A stretch of 64,000 bases of DNA, taken from the NCBI RefSeq assembly GCF_024137025.1, contig NZ_JAMYJR010000003.1, forward strand, positions 496,001 through 560,000, read 5' to 3'. The stretch is from Paractinoplanes aksuensis. GTDB lineage: Bacteria > Actinomycetota > Actinomycetes > Mycobacteriales > Micromonosporaceae. Position numbers and translations under genes: made by a program. Positions 40,494 through 50,468 of the stretch are shown in pieces. Position 1 is the first letter of the stretch. The number at the start of each line of letters is the position of its first letter. The notes under the pieces are model-generated. The model had not been told where the DNA came from. It did not search any database and worked only from the letters and a program-made list of their open reading frames with translations.

Positions 40494-40557
40494 CCGCGTC
40501 GGACCACGGTCCTAAGACCATGGTCGGAGGAAAAGTGCAGACCGTGGTCCGACGCGG
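40494..40557. promoter_or_regulatory. Operator array with 18-bp inverted repeat and three GACC-NN-GGTC sites
   Basis: CCGCGTCGGACCACGGTC (40494-40511) is repeated as its exact reverse complement at 40540-40557. Sites GGACCACGGTCC (40501-40512), GACCATGGTC (40516-40525) and GACCGTGGTC (40540-40549) are each symmetrical. The array lies in the 123-bp divergent region between the GAF kinase gene and the SDR gene and should control one or both. Confidence 0.6.
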
Positions 40558-40587
40558 TGAGCCGTCGAAGCGAGCAATCTCGTCGGC

Positions 40588-41268
40588 ATGACGAACACAG
40601 CAGTGATCACCGGAGCCTCCCAGGGGCTCGGCGCCGCCCTCGCCCGGGCCCTGGCCGGCGCCGGGTGGAACCTGGTCATCGACGCCCGTACGGGAAAGGA
40701 CCTGGAGGTGGTGGCCGGGGAACTCGGCCGGCTGACAACGGTGGTCGCGATCGCCGGCGACGTCGTTGACGACGACCACCGGGCCGAGCTGGCCGAGGCC
40801 GCCTCCAAACTGGGCGGGGCCGACTTGCTGGTCAACAACGCGTCTACGCTGGGTGGCAGCCCGCCGCCAGCGCTGGCCGACTTCCCGCTGCCGGCACTGC
40901 TCGACACGTTCGAGGTGAACGTGCTGGCCCCGATCGCGCTGACCCAGCTCTTGCTGCCGCAGTTGCGCCTGTCGGGGGCCGGGGCCGTGCTCAACATCAG
41001 CTCCGACGCGGCCGTCGAGGCGTACGAGGGCTGGGGCGGTTACGGCGCCGCCAAGGCCGCCCTCGACCACGCGAGCGCCGTGCTGGCCAAGGAGGAGCCG
41101 GGCCTGCGGGTGTGGTCGGTGGATCCGGGCGACCTGCGCACCCGATTGCAGCAGCAGGCCTTCCCGGGTGAGGACATCTCCGACCGGCCGCTGCCGGAAA
41201 AGGTCGTGCCGTGGTTCGTGAAGCTGCTCGACGAACGCCCGGCCTCGGGAAGGTACGTGGCCCGATGA
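40588..41268 (+). CDS. SDR-family NAD(P)-dependent oxidoreductase
   Basis: A 226-aa classical short-chain dehydrogenase. The cofactor motif is 'VITGASQGLGAALA' (TGxxxGxG, about residues 7-14), then 'LVNNAS', and the catalytic 'ISSDAAVEAYEGWGGYGAAKAALDH' (Ser then Y-x-x-x-K). It overlaps the QueA-like gene by ATGA, so the two are co-translated. Substrate unknown. Confidence 0.9.
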   Translation: MTNTAVITGASQGLGAALARALAGAGWNLVIDARTGKDLEVVAGELGRLTTVVAIAGDVVDDDHRAELAEAASKLGGADLLVNNASTLGGSPPPALADFPLPALLDTFEVNVLAPIALTQLLLPQLRLSGAGAVLNISSDAAVEAYEGWGGYGAAKAALDHASAVLAKEEPGLRVWSVDPGDLRTRLQQQAFPGEDISDRPLPEKVVPWFVKLLDERPASGRYVAR

Positions 41269-42236
41269 CGGTCGTCGACTTCGAGCTGCCGACCGGGCTC
41301 GAGGCGCGCGAGCCGGTCGAGGCCCGCGGCCTGACCCGCGACGGCGTGCGGCTCATGGTGAGCCGGGGCACCGAGGTCAGCCACCACCGCTTCACCGAGC
41401 TGCCGCGCCTGCTCACCCCGGGCGACCTGCTCGTGGTCAACAACTCGGCCACGCTGCCGTCGGCCGTCGACGCCGACGGCGTCCGGGTGCACGTCTCGAC
41501 CGAACAGGCCGACGGCACCTGGCTGGTGGAACTGCGCGACAGCACCCCGCGGCCCGGCCGGCGGCTGGCCGTGCCGGGTGGCGAGCTCGTCCTGGTGCGC
41601 CCGTTCACCGGCCGGCTGTGGGTGGCCAGGGCCGAGGTCGGGCAGAGCCGCGCCGCCTTCCTGACCCGGCACGGGTGGCCCATCCGCTACAGCTACACCG
41701 ACCAGGACTGGCCGCTCGAGGTCTATCAAAACGCGTACGCGACCGAGCCCGGCAGTGCCGAGATGCCGAGCGCGGGCCGCCCGCTGACCGGGCGGGTGCT
41801 GGCCGAGCTGGTCGGCCGCGGCGTGCTGGTCGCGCCGGTCACGCTGCACACCGGCGTGGCCTCGTTCGAGGTGGACGAGCCGCCCTACCCGGAGTGGTAC
41901 CACGTGCCGGCGCCGACGGCCCGCCTGGTCGACCACGTGCGGGCGTCCGGCCACCGGGTGATCGCGGTCGGCACGACGGTGGTGCGGGCGCTCGAGTCGG
42001 CGGTGACCGGGCCCCCGTGCGGCTGGACGTCGCTGGTCATCGAGCCCGACCACGTCGTGCAGGCGGTCGACGGCCTGCTGACCGGCCTGCACGAGCCGCG
42101 CGCATCACACCTCAAGATGCTGACCGCGGTGGCCGGCGAGGACGCGTTGCGGGCGGCCTACGCCGAGGCGCTGCGCGAACGCTACCGCTGGCACGAGTTC
42201 GGCGACGTCCACCTATTGCTGCCGCCGACGGCGTGA
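41265..42236 (+). CDS. QueA-like S-adenosylmethionine:tRNA ribosyltransferase-isomerase
   Basis: A 323-aa protein close to QueA length (about 345). It begins MTVVDFELPTGLEAREPVEARG and contains 'LTPGDLLVVNNSATLPSAV' (QueA 'GDLLVFNDTRVIPAR' region), 'PLEVYQNAYATEPGSAEMPSAGRPLT' (QueA YQTVYA...GSVAAPTAGLHF region), 'VTLHTG' and 'VIAVGTTVVRALES'. QueA adds the cyclopentene ring to preQ1 on tRNA. The variant motifs suggest the actinomycete paralogue, whose exact reaction may differ. Confidence 0.8.
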   Translation: MTVVDFELPTGLEAREPVEARGLTRDGVRLMVSRGTEVSHHRFTELPRLLTPGDLLVVNNSATLPSAVDADGVRVHVSTEQADGTWLVELRDSTPRPGRRLAVPGGELVLVRPFTGRLWVARAEVGQSRAAFLTRHGWPIRYSYTDQDWPLEVYQNAYATEPGSAEMPSAGRPLTGRVLAELVGRGVLVAPVTLHTGVASFEVDEPPYPEWYHVPAPTARLVDHVRASGHRVIAVGTTVVRALESAVTGPPCGWTSLVIEPDHVVQAVDGLLTGLHEPRASHLKMLTAVAGEDALRAAYAEALRERYRWHEFGDVHLLLPPTA

Positions 42237-42333
42237 GTGCGCCATGTCGTCTGTGCGCCAGCTTCAAGTGATTGGTTGTGCAACAGGCTGGGACGAGGCT
42301 CATCGATCATCGTCTTATCGAGGGAGATGAACC

Positions 42334-45300
42334 TTGTCTCTGCACAATCCACGCCGGCGGCGCGGTGCGGCCACCCTTGCCGTGAGCGCGCTGCTGGCGG
42401 CGTCCGCCGTCTCGGCGCTGACCCGGCCCGCGGCTGCCGCGCCCGCTGAAGAAGCCCGGGCGGCCACCGTCACCTTGATCACGGGGGACAAGGTGACGGT
42501 CGGCCCGGGCGCGCTGCGGGTCGAGCGGCCGGACGGCACGGCCACCGGTTACACCCGGCGGGTCGAGGGTGAGGCCACCTACGTCTACCCCGACGAGGCC
42601 CTGCCGCTGATCGCCCAGGGCCGGCTCGACCGCCGCCTGTTCAACGTGACCGGCTTGATCGCCGATGGCTACGACGACGCGCACACGAGCGCCCTGCCGC
42701 TGATCGTCCGTTACCGCGCGGGCACTCCGGCCGCGCGGCAGCAGCTGCCGGGCGGCGCGGTCACCCGCACGCTGGACAGCCTCGATGCGGCTGCCGTGAC
42801 GCGCAACCGGGCTCAGGCCGTTCCCTTCTGGGGCGCGCTCAAGGGTTCCGCGGTCGACCACGTCTGGCTCGACGGCAAGGTGGAGGCCGAGCTGGCCGAG
42901 TCGACCGCCCAGGTCGGCGCGCCGCGTCTGTGGGGCGAGGGCGCGGAGGGCAAAGACGTCGACGTCGCCGTCCTCGACAGCGGCATCGACGCCGAGCACC
43001 CCGACCTGGCCGACCGGATCGAGGCGTCCGCCTCCTTCGTGCCGACCGACGAGGACGCGACCGACTTCTACGGGCACGGCACTCACGTCGCCTCGACGAT
43101 TGCCGGCACCGGCGCCGCCAGCGACGGCCTCGAGCGCGGGGTCGCGCCCGGCGCCCGCCTGCACGTGGGCAAGGTGCTCGACGGCGACGGCCGGGGCCAG
43201 GAGTCGTGGATCATCGCGGGCATGGAATGGGCGGCCCGCGAGCAGCGCAGCCGCATCGTCAGCATGAGCCTGGGCGGTCCGGGCGGCGACGGCAGCGAGC
43301 CGATGAGCGCCGCCGTCGACGCGCTCAGCGCCGAGACCGGCACCCTGTTCGTCATCGCGGCCGGCAACAGCGGCCCGGCCGACATCAGCTCGCCCGGCAG
43401 CGCCGACGCCGCGCTCACGGTCGGCGCGGTCGACGCCGACGACCAGCTGGCCGAGTTCTCCAGCACCGGGCCCCGGCACGGCGACGGCGGCCTCAAGCCC
43501 GAGATCACCGCGCCCGGCGTCGACATCCTGGCCGCCCGCTCGCACTACGTGCGCGGTTCCGGCTTCTACCAGACGATGAGTGGCACCTCGATGGCCACGC
43601 CGCACGTCGCGGGCGCGGCCGCGCTGGTCGCGGCGGCCCACCCGGACTGGTCGGGCGAGCGCATCAAGCAGGCGCTCGTGGGCACGGCCCGGCCCACCCC
43701 GCAGTACACGGCGTACCAGGCCGGCGCGGGTCGCCTCGACGCCTACGCCGCCGCGCACGCCACCGTGTTCGGCACGGTCAGCGCGTACTCGGGTTTCTTC
43801 CCGTACGGCAGCACGCCCACCGCCGAGGACCAGACACTCACCTACACGAACGACGGCGACGCCCCGGTCACGTTGAAGCTCGCGGTGCAGGCCGAGCCGG
43901 CCGGCGCGTTCAGCCTCGACAAGACCACCGTCACGGTCGCCGCGCACGGGTCGGCCACCGCTGCCCTGAGGGCGAAGCCCGACCTGGTCCCGGTCGACCG
44001 GCCGGTCAGCGGTTTCGTGCGGGCGACCGACGAGAGCGGCGTCGAGCGGACCCGCACGCTCATCGGCCTGAGCCGCGAGGGCGAGCGCCACAACCTGACC
44101 GTGGCCGTCAAGGACCGCGACGGCAAACCGGTCAGCGGCAAGGTCCTGTTCACCGACGAGCACCTGTTCGGCGCGCTCGAACTCGACGCCGAGGGCCGCG
44201 GAACCGTGCGGCTGCCGGTCGGCACGTACACCGGCTGGACCGATGTCGACGTGCGCGGGGTGAGCGGCCCACGCTCCAAGGGTCAGGCCCTGCTGACGTT
44301 CACCGACGTCAAGCTCGACCGCGACCGCACGGTCACCCTGGACGCGCGCCAGGCCCGCCGGATCACGGCCCGGGTCCCGCAGCCGACCACGCCCACAGCC
44401 GTGCGGGTGGACGTGCACCGGGGCTGGCCCAACGCGTTCACCGAGAGCTCGCGGCTGCCCGACGAGTCGTACGACAGCTCGTGGGCCCTGCCCACCGGCC
44501 GCAAGGTCACCAACGGCACGTTCGAGTTCGGCGCCCGTTTCCGCCTCGAACAGCCCGCGCTCACCGTCCACGGCCACGACAACGTGCTGGTTCAGCGGTC
44601 CGAGCCGCCGCTGGCGAAGGGCCGCCACACGCTGACGGTCGGCACCCAGCCGCGGCGCGGCCAGGCGCTGGTCGTGCGCGACAACGGCGACATCGCCGGG
44701 CAGGCCGCGGCGGCCGCGCGGGCCGGGGTCAAGCTGCTGCTGGTGGTCAACACGGGCACCGGGCGGCTGCACCCGTGGCCCGACGAGGTGCTGTTCGGCC
44801 CCGACCAGCCCGCGCCGGTCACTGTGGTCACGCTGGGCGCCGACGAGGGTGAGGCTCTGCTGCGCCGACCGGGCCGGATCACGATCACTTCCAACCCCAC
44901 CACCGACTACCTGTACGACGTGGTGCACCACTGGACGGGGGCGGTGCCCGCCGACCCGACGTTCCGGTCGGGCCCGGCCGACCTGGCCCGGGTGAACGTC
45001 GCGTTCCAGCACCACCGGCCGGGCAAGGCCCTCGAGTTCCGCGCCGACGCCTGGCACGGCTTCGTGGTCGGCAACCAGGTGCCGGCCACCGCCCAGGGCA
45101 CCCGCACCGACTGGGTCACCGCGGGCGCCACCTGGTACGACGACGCGTTCCTGCCGAGCGAGATGGGCCAGCACCGGCTGGAGCCGTTCACCCCGCGGGC
45201 CGGGCGCACCAGCGACGAGACGTGGTTCGGCCCGATCCTGCGGCCGCGGCAGGGCCCGGGTCATCTGCCGGTGCGCTATCTCGACGGCCTCTACCTGCCC

Positions 45301-45858
45301 GTTCCCGGGTGGGGCGGCGCGGGCCGGGGTTACGCCGGCGAGACCGGGGGCAGCAACTTCGCCGTCTCCAACCGGGCCGAACTCTATCGCGGCGACGAGC
45401 TGCTGAACTGGGGCAACGCCGAGTTCCTGCCGGTCACCGGCCTGCCCGCGGGCCGGGAGCCCTACCGGGTGGTGCTCGACAACAACCGGGCCGCCTGGAC
45501 CGGGCCGTACTCGACCCGCACGCACACCGAGTGGACCTTCACATCGGCCGCCAGTGGTGACGAGAACGCGGTGGTCGTGCCGATGATCCAGCTCGACTAC
45601 GTGGTCGCGCTCGACAGGGCGGGCCGGGCCGCCCGGGACGCCCGGCTGACGGTCACCGCGTCGCAGCTGCCGGGCGTCACGGCCAAGGTCGGGAAGGCCG
45701 AGGTCGAGGTCTCGTACGACGACGGGCGGACGTGGCAGCGGGGCAGCACCCTGCGGGCGCCGCGCTCGGCCTCGTTCGTGTCGCTGCGGGTCTCCGCCCG
45801 CGACAACGCCGGCAACACGGTGAAGCAGGAGCTCACGCGGGCCTTCGGGCTGCGCTGA
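42334..45858 (+). CDS. Large secreted S8-family subtilisin-like serine peptidase
   Basis: A 1174-aa exported protease. TTG 42334 follows GAGGGAGA by 7 bases. The signal peptide is about residues 1-36. A propeptide-like region (about 40-190) precedes the catalytic domain: Asp215 in 'VAVLDSGID', His248 in 'GHGTHVAS', oxyanion Asn in 'AAGNSGP', Ser419 in 'SGTSMATPHVAGAA'. Residues about 470-1174 form beta-rich repeats that likely bind or position the protein outside the cell. Such long subtilases are common in Streptomyces and Actinoplanes. The gene ends in two hairpins. Confidence 0.95.
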   Translation: MSLHNPRRRRGAATLAVSALLAASAVSALTRPAAAAPAEEARAATVTLITGDKVTVGPGALRVERPDGTATGYTRRVEGEATYVYPDEALPLIAQGRLDRRLFNVTGLIADGYDDAHTSALPLIVRYRAGTPAARQQLPGGAVTRTLDSLDAAAVTRNRAQAVPFWGALKGSAVDHVWLDGKVEAELAESTAQVGAPRLWGEGAEGKDVDVAVLDSGIDAEHPDLADRIEASASFVPTDEDATDFYGHGTHVASTIAGTGAASDGLERGVAPGARLHVGKVLDGDGRGQESWIIAGMEWAAREQRSRIVSMSLGGPGGDGSEPMSAAVDALSAETGTLFVIAAGNSGPADISSPGSADAALTVGAVDADDQLAEFSSTGPRHGDGGLKPEITAPGVDILAARSHYVRGSGFYQTMSGTSMATPHVAGAAALVAAAHPDWSGERIKQALVGTARPTPQYTAYQAGAGRLDAYAAAHATVFGTVSAYSGFFPYGSTPTAEDQTLTYTNDGDAPVTLKLAVQAEPAGAFSLDKTTVTVAAHGSATAALRAKPDLVPVDRPVSGFVRATDESGVERTRTLIGLSREGERHNLTVAVKDRDGKPVSGKVLFTDEHLFGALELDAEGRGTVRLPVGTYTGWTDVDVRGVSGPRSKGQALLTFTDVKLDRDRTVTLDARQARRITARVPQPTTPTAVRVDVHRGWPNAFTESSRLPDESYDSSWALPTGRKVTNGTFEFGARFRLEQPALTVHGHDNVLVQRSEPPLAKGRHTLTVGTQPRRGQALVVRDNGDIAGQAAAAARAGVKLLLVVNTGTGRLHPWPDEVLFGPDQPAPVTVVTLGADEGEALLRRPGRITITSNPTTDYLYDVVHHWTGAVPADPTFRSGPADLARVNVAFQHHRPGKALEFRADAWHGFVVGNQVPATAQGTRTDWVTAGATWYDDAFLPSEMGQHRLEPFTPRAGRTSDETWFGPILRPRQGPGHLPVRYLDGLYLPVPGWGGAGRGYAGETGGSNFAVSNRAELYRGDELLNWGNAEFLPVTGLPAGREPYRVVLDNNRAAWTGPYSTRTHTEWTFTSAASGDENAVVVPMIQLDYVVALDRAGRAARDARLTVTASQLPGVTAKVGKAEVEVSYDDGRTWQRGSTLRAPRSASFVSLRVSARDNAGNTVKQELTRAFGLR

Positions 45859-45864
45859 GGCGTG

Positions 45865-45892
45865 GGGGTCCCGGGCCGCCACCCGGGGCCCC
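45865..45892 (+). terminator. Terminator after the S8 peptidase
   Basis: GGGGTCCCGGG and CCCGGGGCCCC pair over 11 positions with one G-T wobble around a 6-base loop, 7 bases after the stop. A second CGCCCGC/GCGGGCG stem follows near 45897-45925. Confidence 0.75.
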
Positions 45893-45949
45893 TATGCGCC
45901 CGCTCACATTCACCTGCGGGCGTGACCGGCCCCGCGCTAGGAAGATCCC

Positions 45950-46639
45950 ATGACAACCGTGGACCGGGCCGTTCTCGACAATCCCGTGTGGACGGCGCTG
46001 CTCCACGACTCGAGCCGGGCCGAGGTTCGTGGCCGGGCGGCCCGCTACCTGCCGGACGTGTCTCCGTTCGTGGCCGTGGCCGGCGCCGCCGATCCGGCCG
46101 CGTGGGCCGACCTGGCCGAGCTGACCGGTCCCGGGGCCGAGGTGTGGATGCCCGCCGCCCCCGTGGGCGCCGGGCCCGGCTGGGAGCGGACCGGTGGCGG
46201 CGTCGGCCTGCAGCTCACCGGCGAAGACCTGGCCGCCGCGGCCGACCCCGAGGCCGTGCTGCTGACCGAGGCCGACGTGCCCGAGATGCTCGATCTCGTC
46301 GCCCGCACCCGGCCCGGGCCGTTCGGGCCCCGTACCCGCGAACTCGGCACTTATCTCGGCTTCCGCCGCGAGGGAGCGCTGGTCGCGATGGCGGGGGAGC
46401 GGATGCGCCCGCCCGGCTGGTCCGAGATCAGCGCCGTCTGCACCGACCCCGCTTTCCGTGGTCAGGGCCTGGCCAACCGCCTGGTCCGGGCGGTGGCGGC
46501 GGCGATCCGCGAGCGTGGCGACACACCGTTCCTGCATGTGGCGGGCAGCAACCCCGATGCGATCCGGCTCTACCGGGCGATGGGCTTCCGGCACCGCCGC
46601 GACATTAATTTCCATGCGTATCGGAACACCGCGAGCTAG
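45950..46639 (+). CDS. GNAT-family N-acetyltransferase (FR47-like)
   Basis: A 229-aa two-part protein. The catalytic GNAT core is in the C-terminal half: 'MRPPGWSEISAVCTDPAFRGQGLANRLVRAVAAAIRERG' (acetyl-CoA loop R-G-Q-G-L-A, about residue 168), then 'PFLHVAGSNPDAIRLYRAMGFRHRR'. The N-terminal half is the less conserved FR47-type region. Acceptor unknown. The next gene's leader begins right after its stop. Confidence 0.9.
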   Translation: MTTVDRAVLDNPVWTALLHDSSRAEVRGRAARYLPDVSPFVAVAGAADPAAWADLAELTGPGAEVWMPAAPVGAGPGWERTGGGVGLQLTGEDLAAAADPEAVLLTEADVPEMLDLVARTRPGPFGPRTRELGTYLGFRREGALVAMAGERMRPPGWSEISAVCTDPAFRGQGLANRLVRAVAAAIRERGDTPFLHVAGSNPDAIRLYRAMGFRHRRDINFHAYRNTAS

Positions 46640-46674
46640 GCTCGCCGGAGTTCTTCGAGAGCAGGAGCAGATCT

Positions 46675-46707
46675 GTGACGGGCAGCGGTGACGACATCTC
46701 CGGGTGA
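46675..46707 (+). CDS. Leader peptide of the ABC-F gene (10 aa)
   Basis: GTG 46675 is preceded by GCAGGAGCAG at good distance and encodes VTGSGDDISG followed by TGA. Its last codons (GAC GAC ATC) coincide with the 5' arm of a terminator stem. A ribosome stalled here would keep the terminator from forming. Regulatory role is inferred; such leaders are known for antibiotic-inducible ABC-F genes. Confidence 0.55.
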   Translation: MTGSGDDISG

Positions 46708-46735
46708 CCTACCCCGGCTGATGTCGTCTTTTCTG
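46690..46735 (+). promoter_or_regulatory. Transcription attenuator of the ABC-F gene
   Basis: GACGACATC (46690-46698) and GATGTCGTC (46720-46728) form a perfect 9-bp stem, strengthened by an inner CCGGG/CCCGG pairing, and are followed by TTTTCTGTT. This is a rare U-tract-bearing intrinsic terminator for this genome. It stands about 31 bases before the ABC-F start. CCGGAGTTCTTC occurs at 46645-46656 and again as the ABC-F ribosome site (46755-46766). Confidence 0.7.
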
Positions 46736-46766
46736 TTCCCGCACCGTCTCTCTCCCGGAGTTCTTC

Positions 46767-48344
<1,578 letters not shown>

Positions 48345-48349
48345 GACGC

Positions 48350-48382
48350 GACGAGCCGCGCCCGGCCCGGGCGCGGCTCGTC
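48350..48382. terminator. Bidirectional terminator after the ABC-F gene
   Basis: GACGAGCCGCGCCCGG and CCGGGCGCGGCTCGTC are exact reverse complements separated by one base (effective loop about five). It lies between the ABC-F stop and the end of the leftward DUF6918-like gene. Confidence 0.8.
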
Positions 48383-48395
48383 ACAACACGGCAGA

Positions 48396-48842
48396 TCAGG
48401 CGGCGTACTTCTCCACCAGGCCACCGAGGGCCGGCAGAGCGGCCTCGATGTGCTTCGCGGCGCCACCGCGAACGGTCTTGTAAGCCTTGACGACGACGGC
48501 CTTCTCGGAGGCGTTGGCCATGTCGTCGGTCACCAGCAGCATGGCCGGGGTGACCTCGTCCTGCCGCTTGACCAGGTACTCACCGAACGAGCCGCCGCCG
48601 GCGACCTGGAAGTCGGCCCAGAACGGCTGCAGCTGCTCGAGCATCGAGGGGACCATGATGTTCAGGGTCTCGACGTAGTAGCCGGGAGCGAACGAGGTGA
48701 CCGCCTTGTACGCGAGCTTCACCGCGGCCGCGGAAACGCCCGACTTGTTGGCGAGCTCGGACTCGACCAGCGCCTGGGCGTCCTTGACGATGGCCTCCTT
48801 GGTGGCCGGGTTCTCGGAAAGCTCAAGAAGGTTCGAAACCAT
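48396..48842 (-). CDS. DUF6918-like small helical protein
   Basis: A 148-aa protein starting MVSNLLELSENPATKEAIVK. It is all-helical, with 'GVSAAAVKLAYKAVTSFAPGYYVETLNIMVPSMLEQLQPFWADF' key residues. No signal or membrane segment is convincing. It resembles a conserved actinobacterial family of unknown function. Its upstream gap (48843-49026) carries the promoter region and the terminator of the next leftward gene. Confidence 0.7.
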   Translation of the reverse strand: MVSNLLELSENPATKEAIVKDAQALVESELANKSGVSAAAVKLAYKAVTSFAPGYYVETLNIMVPSMLEQLQPFWADFQVAGGGSFGEYLVKRQDEVTPAMLLVTDDMANASEKAVVVKAYKTVRGGAAKHIEAALPALGGLVEKYAA

Positions 48843-48967
48843 GGGTGTGCGCGCTCCTCATCAACAAGACAACGGCGAGCAGACTACTCAATGCAGAATC
48901 ACTTTCAACTCCTGCCTCGGCCGTCTCGGAAGGATGCCCCGGCCCGGCCAGGATCTTCGGCCTGAAC

Positions 48968-49000
48968 GGCCACCCGGATGACCCGTTCGGCCGGGTGGCC
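48968..49000 (-). terminator. Terminator of the leftward SDR gene
   Basis: GGCCACCCGG (48968-48977) and CCGGGTGGCC (48991-49000) form a perfect 10-bp stem with a 13-base loop, 27 bases beyond the SDR stop. Confidence 0.7.
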
Positions 49001-49026
49001 GGGCTCCCGCCGGTAACGCGGGTCTG

Positions 49027-49743
49027 CTAGGACGAGGGCAGCTGGCGTTCGATCTCGTCACGCTTGGTGACCATCGTCCAGAACGCCTCGGCGATGTCAT
49101 CGGGGTCGATGACCGGGATGGCGCTGACATCGAGACCGGTCGCCATGTCGCCGCCGAGCATGGCCCGCTGCCCCGCGCTGCGCTCGACCATCGCGGCCAC
49201 GTGCACGACGCCGGCATAGACCCCCTTCCCGGCCAGTTCGCCGTGCAGCGAGTGGATGTAGTTGCGGGCGGCCGCCATGACCGGACCGAAGCCGCTGAGG
49301 CCGGGTTGCGGGTGGGTCGCCGAAACACCCTGGCCGAGCAGGATCGCCCCGTCGCCGCGCTCGAGCATGCCGGGTAGCGCCGCGTGGACCGCCTCGACGA
49401 GCGAGAGAAGAAAGACCTCTGTGTACGGCCGGAGCCGCGCCGCGGACAGGTCGGCCGCGGCCGTGAAGCCCTCGACGGTGATCGGCGCGTACTCGACGAC
49501 GTCGATGCGCCCGAAGCGGGCGAGGACCGCCTCGATCACCGCAGCGATGCCGTCGGACGCCGCCAGGTCGGCCGGGAAGGCGGCCGCCTCGATGCCCTCT
49601 TCGGACAGTTCGGCGGCGAGGGCCTCGAGGCGTTCCCGGGTGCGGGCGACCAGGGCCACCCGGTAGCCCTCGCGACCGAACCGCCGGGCGACCGAGGCGC
49701 CCAGTCCGGTGCCGGCGCCGAAGATCACGATGGTCTTGCTCAT
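49027..49743 (-). CDS. SDR-fold protein lacking the Y-x-x-x-K catalytic pair
   Basis: A 238-aa Rossmann protein with a normal cofactor motif 'VIFGAGTGLGASVA'. The catalytic region reads 'LLGQGVSATHPQPGLSGFGPVMAAARNY', where the usual Tyr and Lys (Y-x-x-x-K) are replaced (F-G-P-V-M). It may be a non-catalytic or differently catalytic member. It is divergent from a TetR gene over a symmetrical operator and is probably its repressed target. Confidence 0.85.
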   Translation of the reverse strand: MSKTIVIFGAGTGLGASVARRFGREGYRVALVARTRERLEALAAELSEEGIEAAAFPADLAASDGIAAVIEAVLARFGRIDVVEYAPITVEGFTAAADLSAARLRPYTEVFLLSLVEAVHAALPGMLERGDGAILLGQGVSATHPQPGLSGFGPVMAAARNYIHSLHGELAGKGVYAGVVHVAAMVERSAGQRAMLGGDMATGLDVSAIPVIDPDDIAEAFWTMVTKRDEIERQLPSS

Positions 49744-49756
49744 GTCTGACTCCTCG

Positions 49757-49806
49757 AACTTGATGGTTGCCTCAACTTAGCGCGAAGTTGAGGGCATCAT
49801 CAAGTT
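49757..49806. promoter_or_regulatory. Nested dyad operator between SDR and TetR genes
   Basis: Inner arms CCTCAACTT (49770-49778) and AAGTTGAGG (49785-49793), and outer arms AACTTGATG (49757-49765) and CATCAAGTT (49798-49806), are each exact inverted repeats sharing one centre (49781.5). All arms carry the half-site CAACTT/AAGTTG or its variant. This fits two TetR dimers binding and repressing both divergent genes. Confidence 0.7.
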
Positions 49807-49820
49807 GCTAGGATCACCCC

Positions 49821-50468
49821 ATGCGGAAAGACGCCCAGCGCAACGTCGAGCGATTGCGCGCCGCCGCCGTGGCCGCCTATCACGAGCACGGCCTCGAGGT
49901 GCCGATCGAAGAGATCGCCCGCCGGGCCGGGGTCAGCCCGGGCACGGTCTACAACCGTTTCGGCGGGCGGGACGCGCTCATCGACGCGGTGATGCCCGAC
50001 CTGCTCGAGGCCCGCGTGCAAGAGGCGCGGCGCCGGGCCGAGGCGGAGCCCGACCCGTGGGCCGCCTTCGCGCTCTACGTCACGCTGCTGTGCGAGCTGC
50101 AGGCGACCGACCCCGCGCTCAACGACGCGGTGAGCCGTCGCTATCCGGACGCGGAACGGCTCACCGAGATGTGCGACGCCCAGATGGGCAGCGCGCGCGG
50201 GCTGATCGAGCGGGCCCAGGCCGACGGCGCCCTGCGGTCCGACTTCACGGTCGAGGACATGGCGTTCCTGCTGTGGTCGACCGCCGCCATCGTGCGGGCC
50301 ACGGCCGGCATCAACGGGCAGGCGTGGCGGCGGTCGCTGGCCCTCGCGCTCGACGGGCTGCGGTCCGCGTCCGCCCATCCCCTGCCGGTCCCGGCGCTGA
50401 CCGAGCCCGAGGTGCACCGGGCCATGATCGGGCTCGGGTCGGTCAGCGCCCGCAGGACGAGCAGGTGA
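49821..50468 (+). CDS. TetR-family transcriptional repressor
   Basis: A 215-aa regulator. The N-terminal HTH reads 'AAVAAYHEHGLEVPIEEIARRAGVSPGTVYNRFGGRDALIDAV' in key residues (IEEIARRAGVSPGTVYNRF). An all-helical ligand domain follows. Only 77 bp separate it from the SDR start, and the shared nested dyad implies autoregulation plus control of the SDR gene. Its 3' end overlaps the convergent SARP gene by 26 bases. Confidence 0.93.
   Translation: MRKDAQRNVERLRAAAVAAYHEHGLEVPIEEIARRAGVSPGTVYNRFGGRDALIDAVMPDLLEARVQEARRRAEAEPDPWAAFALYVTLLCELQATDPALNDAVSRRYPDAERLTEMCDAQMGSARGLIERAQADGALRSDFTVEDMAFLLWSTAAIVRATAGINGQAWRRSLALALDGLRSASAHPLPVPALTEPEVHRAMIGLGSVSARRTSR

Noticed and set aside
40494..40557. 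Transcription terminator
   Set aside because: It lies between two divergently transcribed genes, so a terminator there would have no upstream gene to end.
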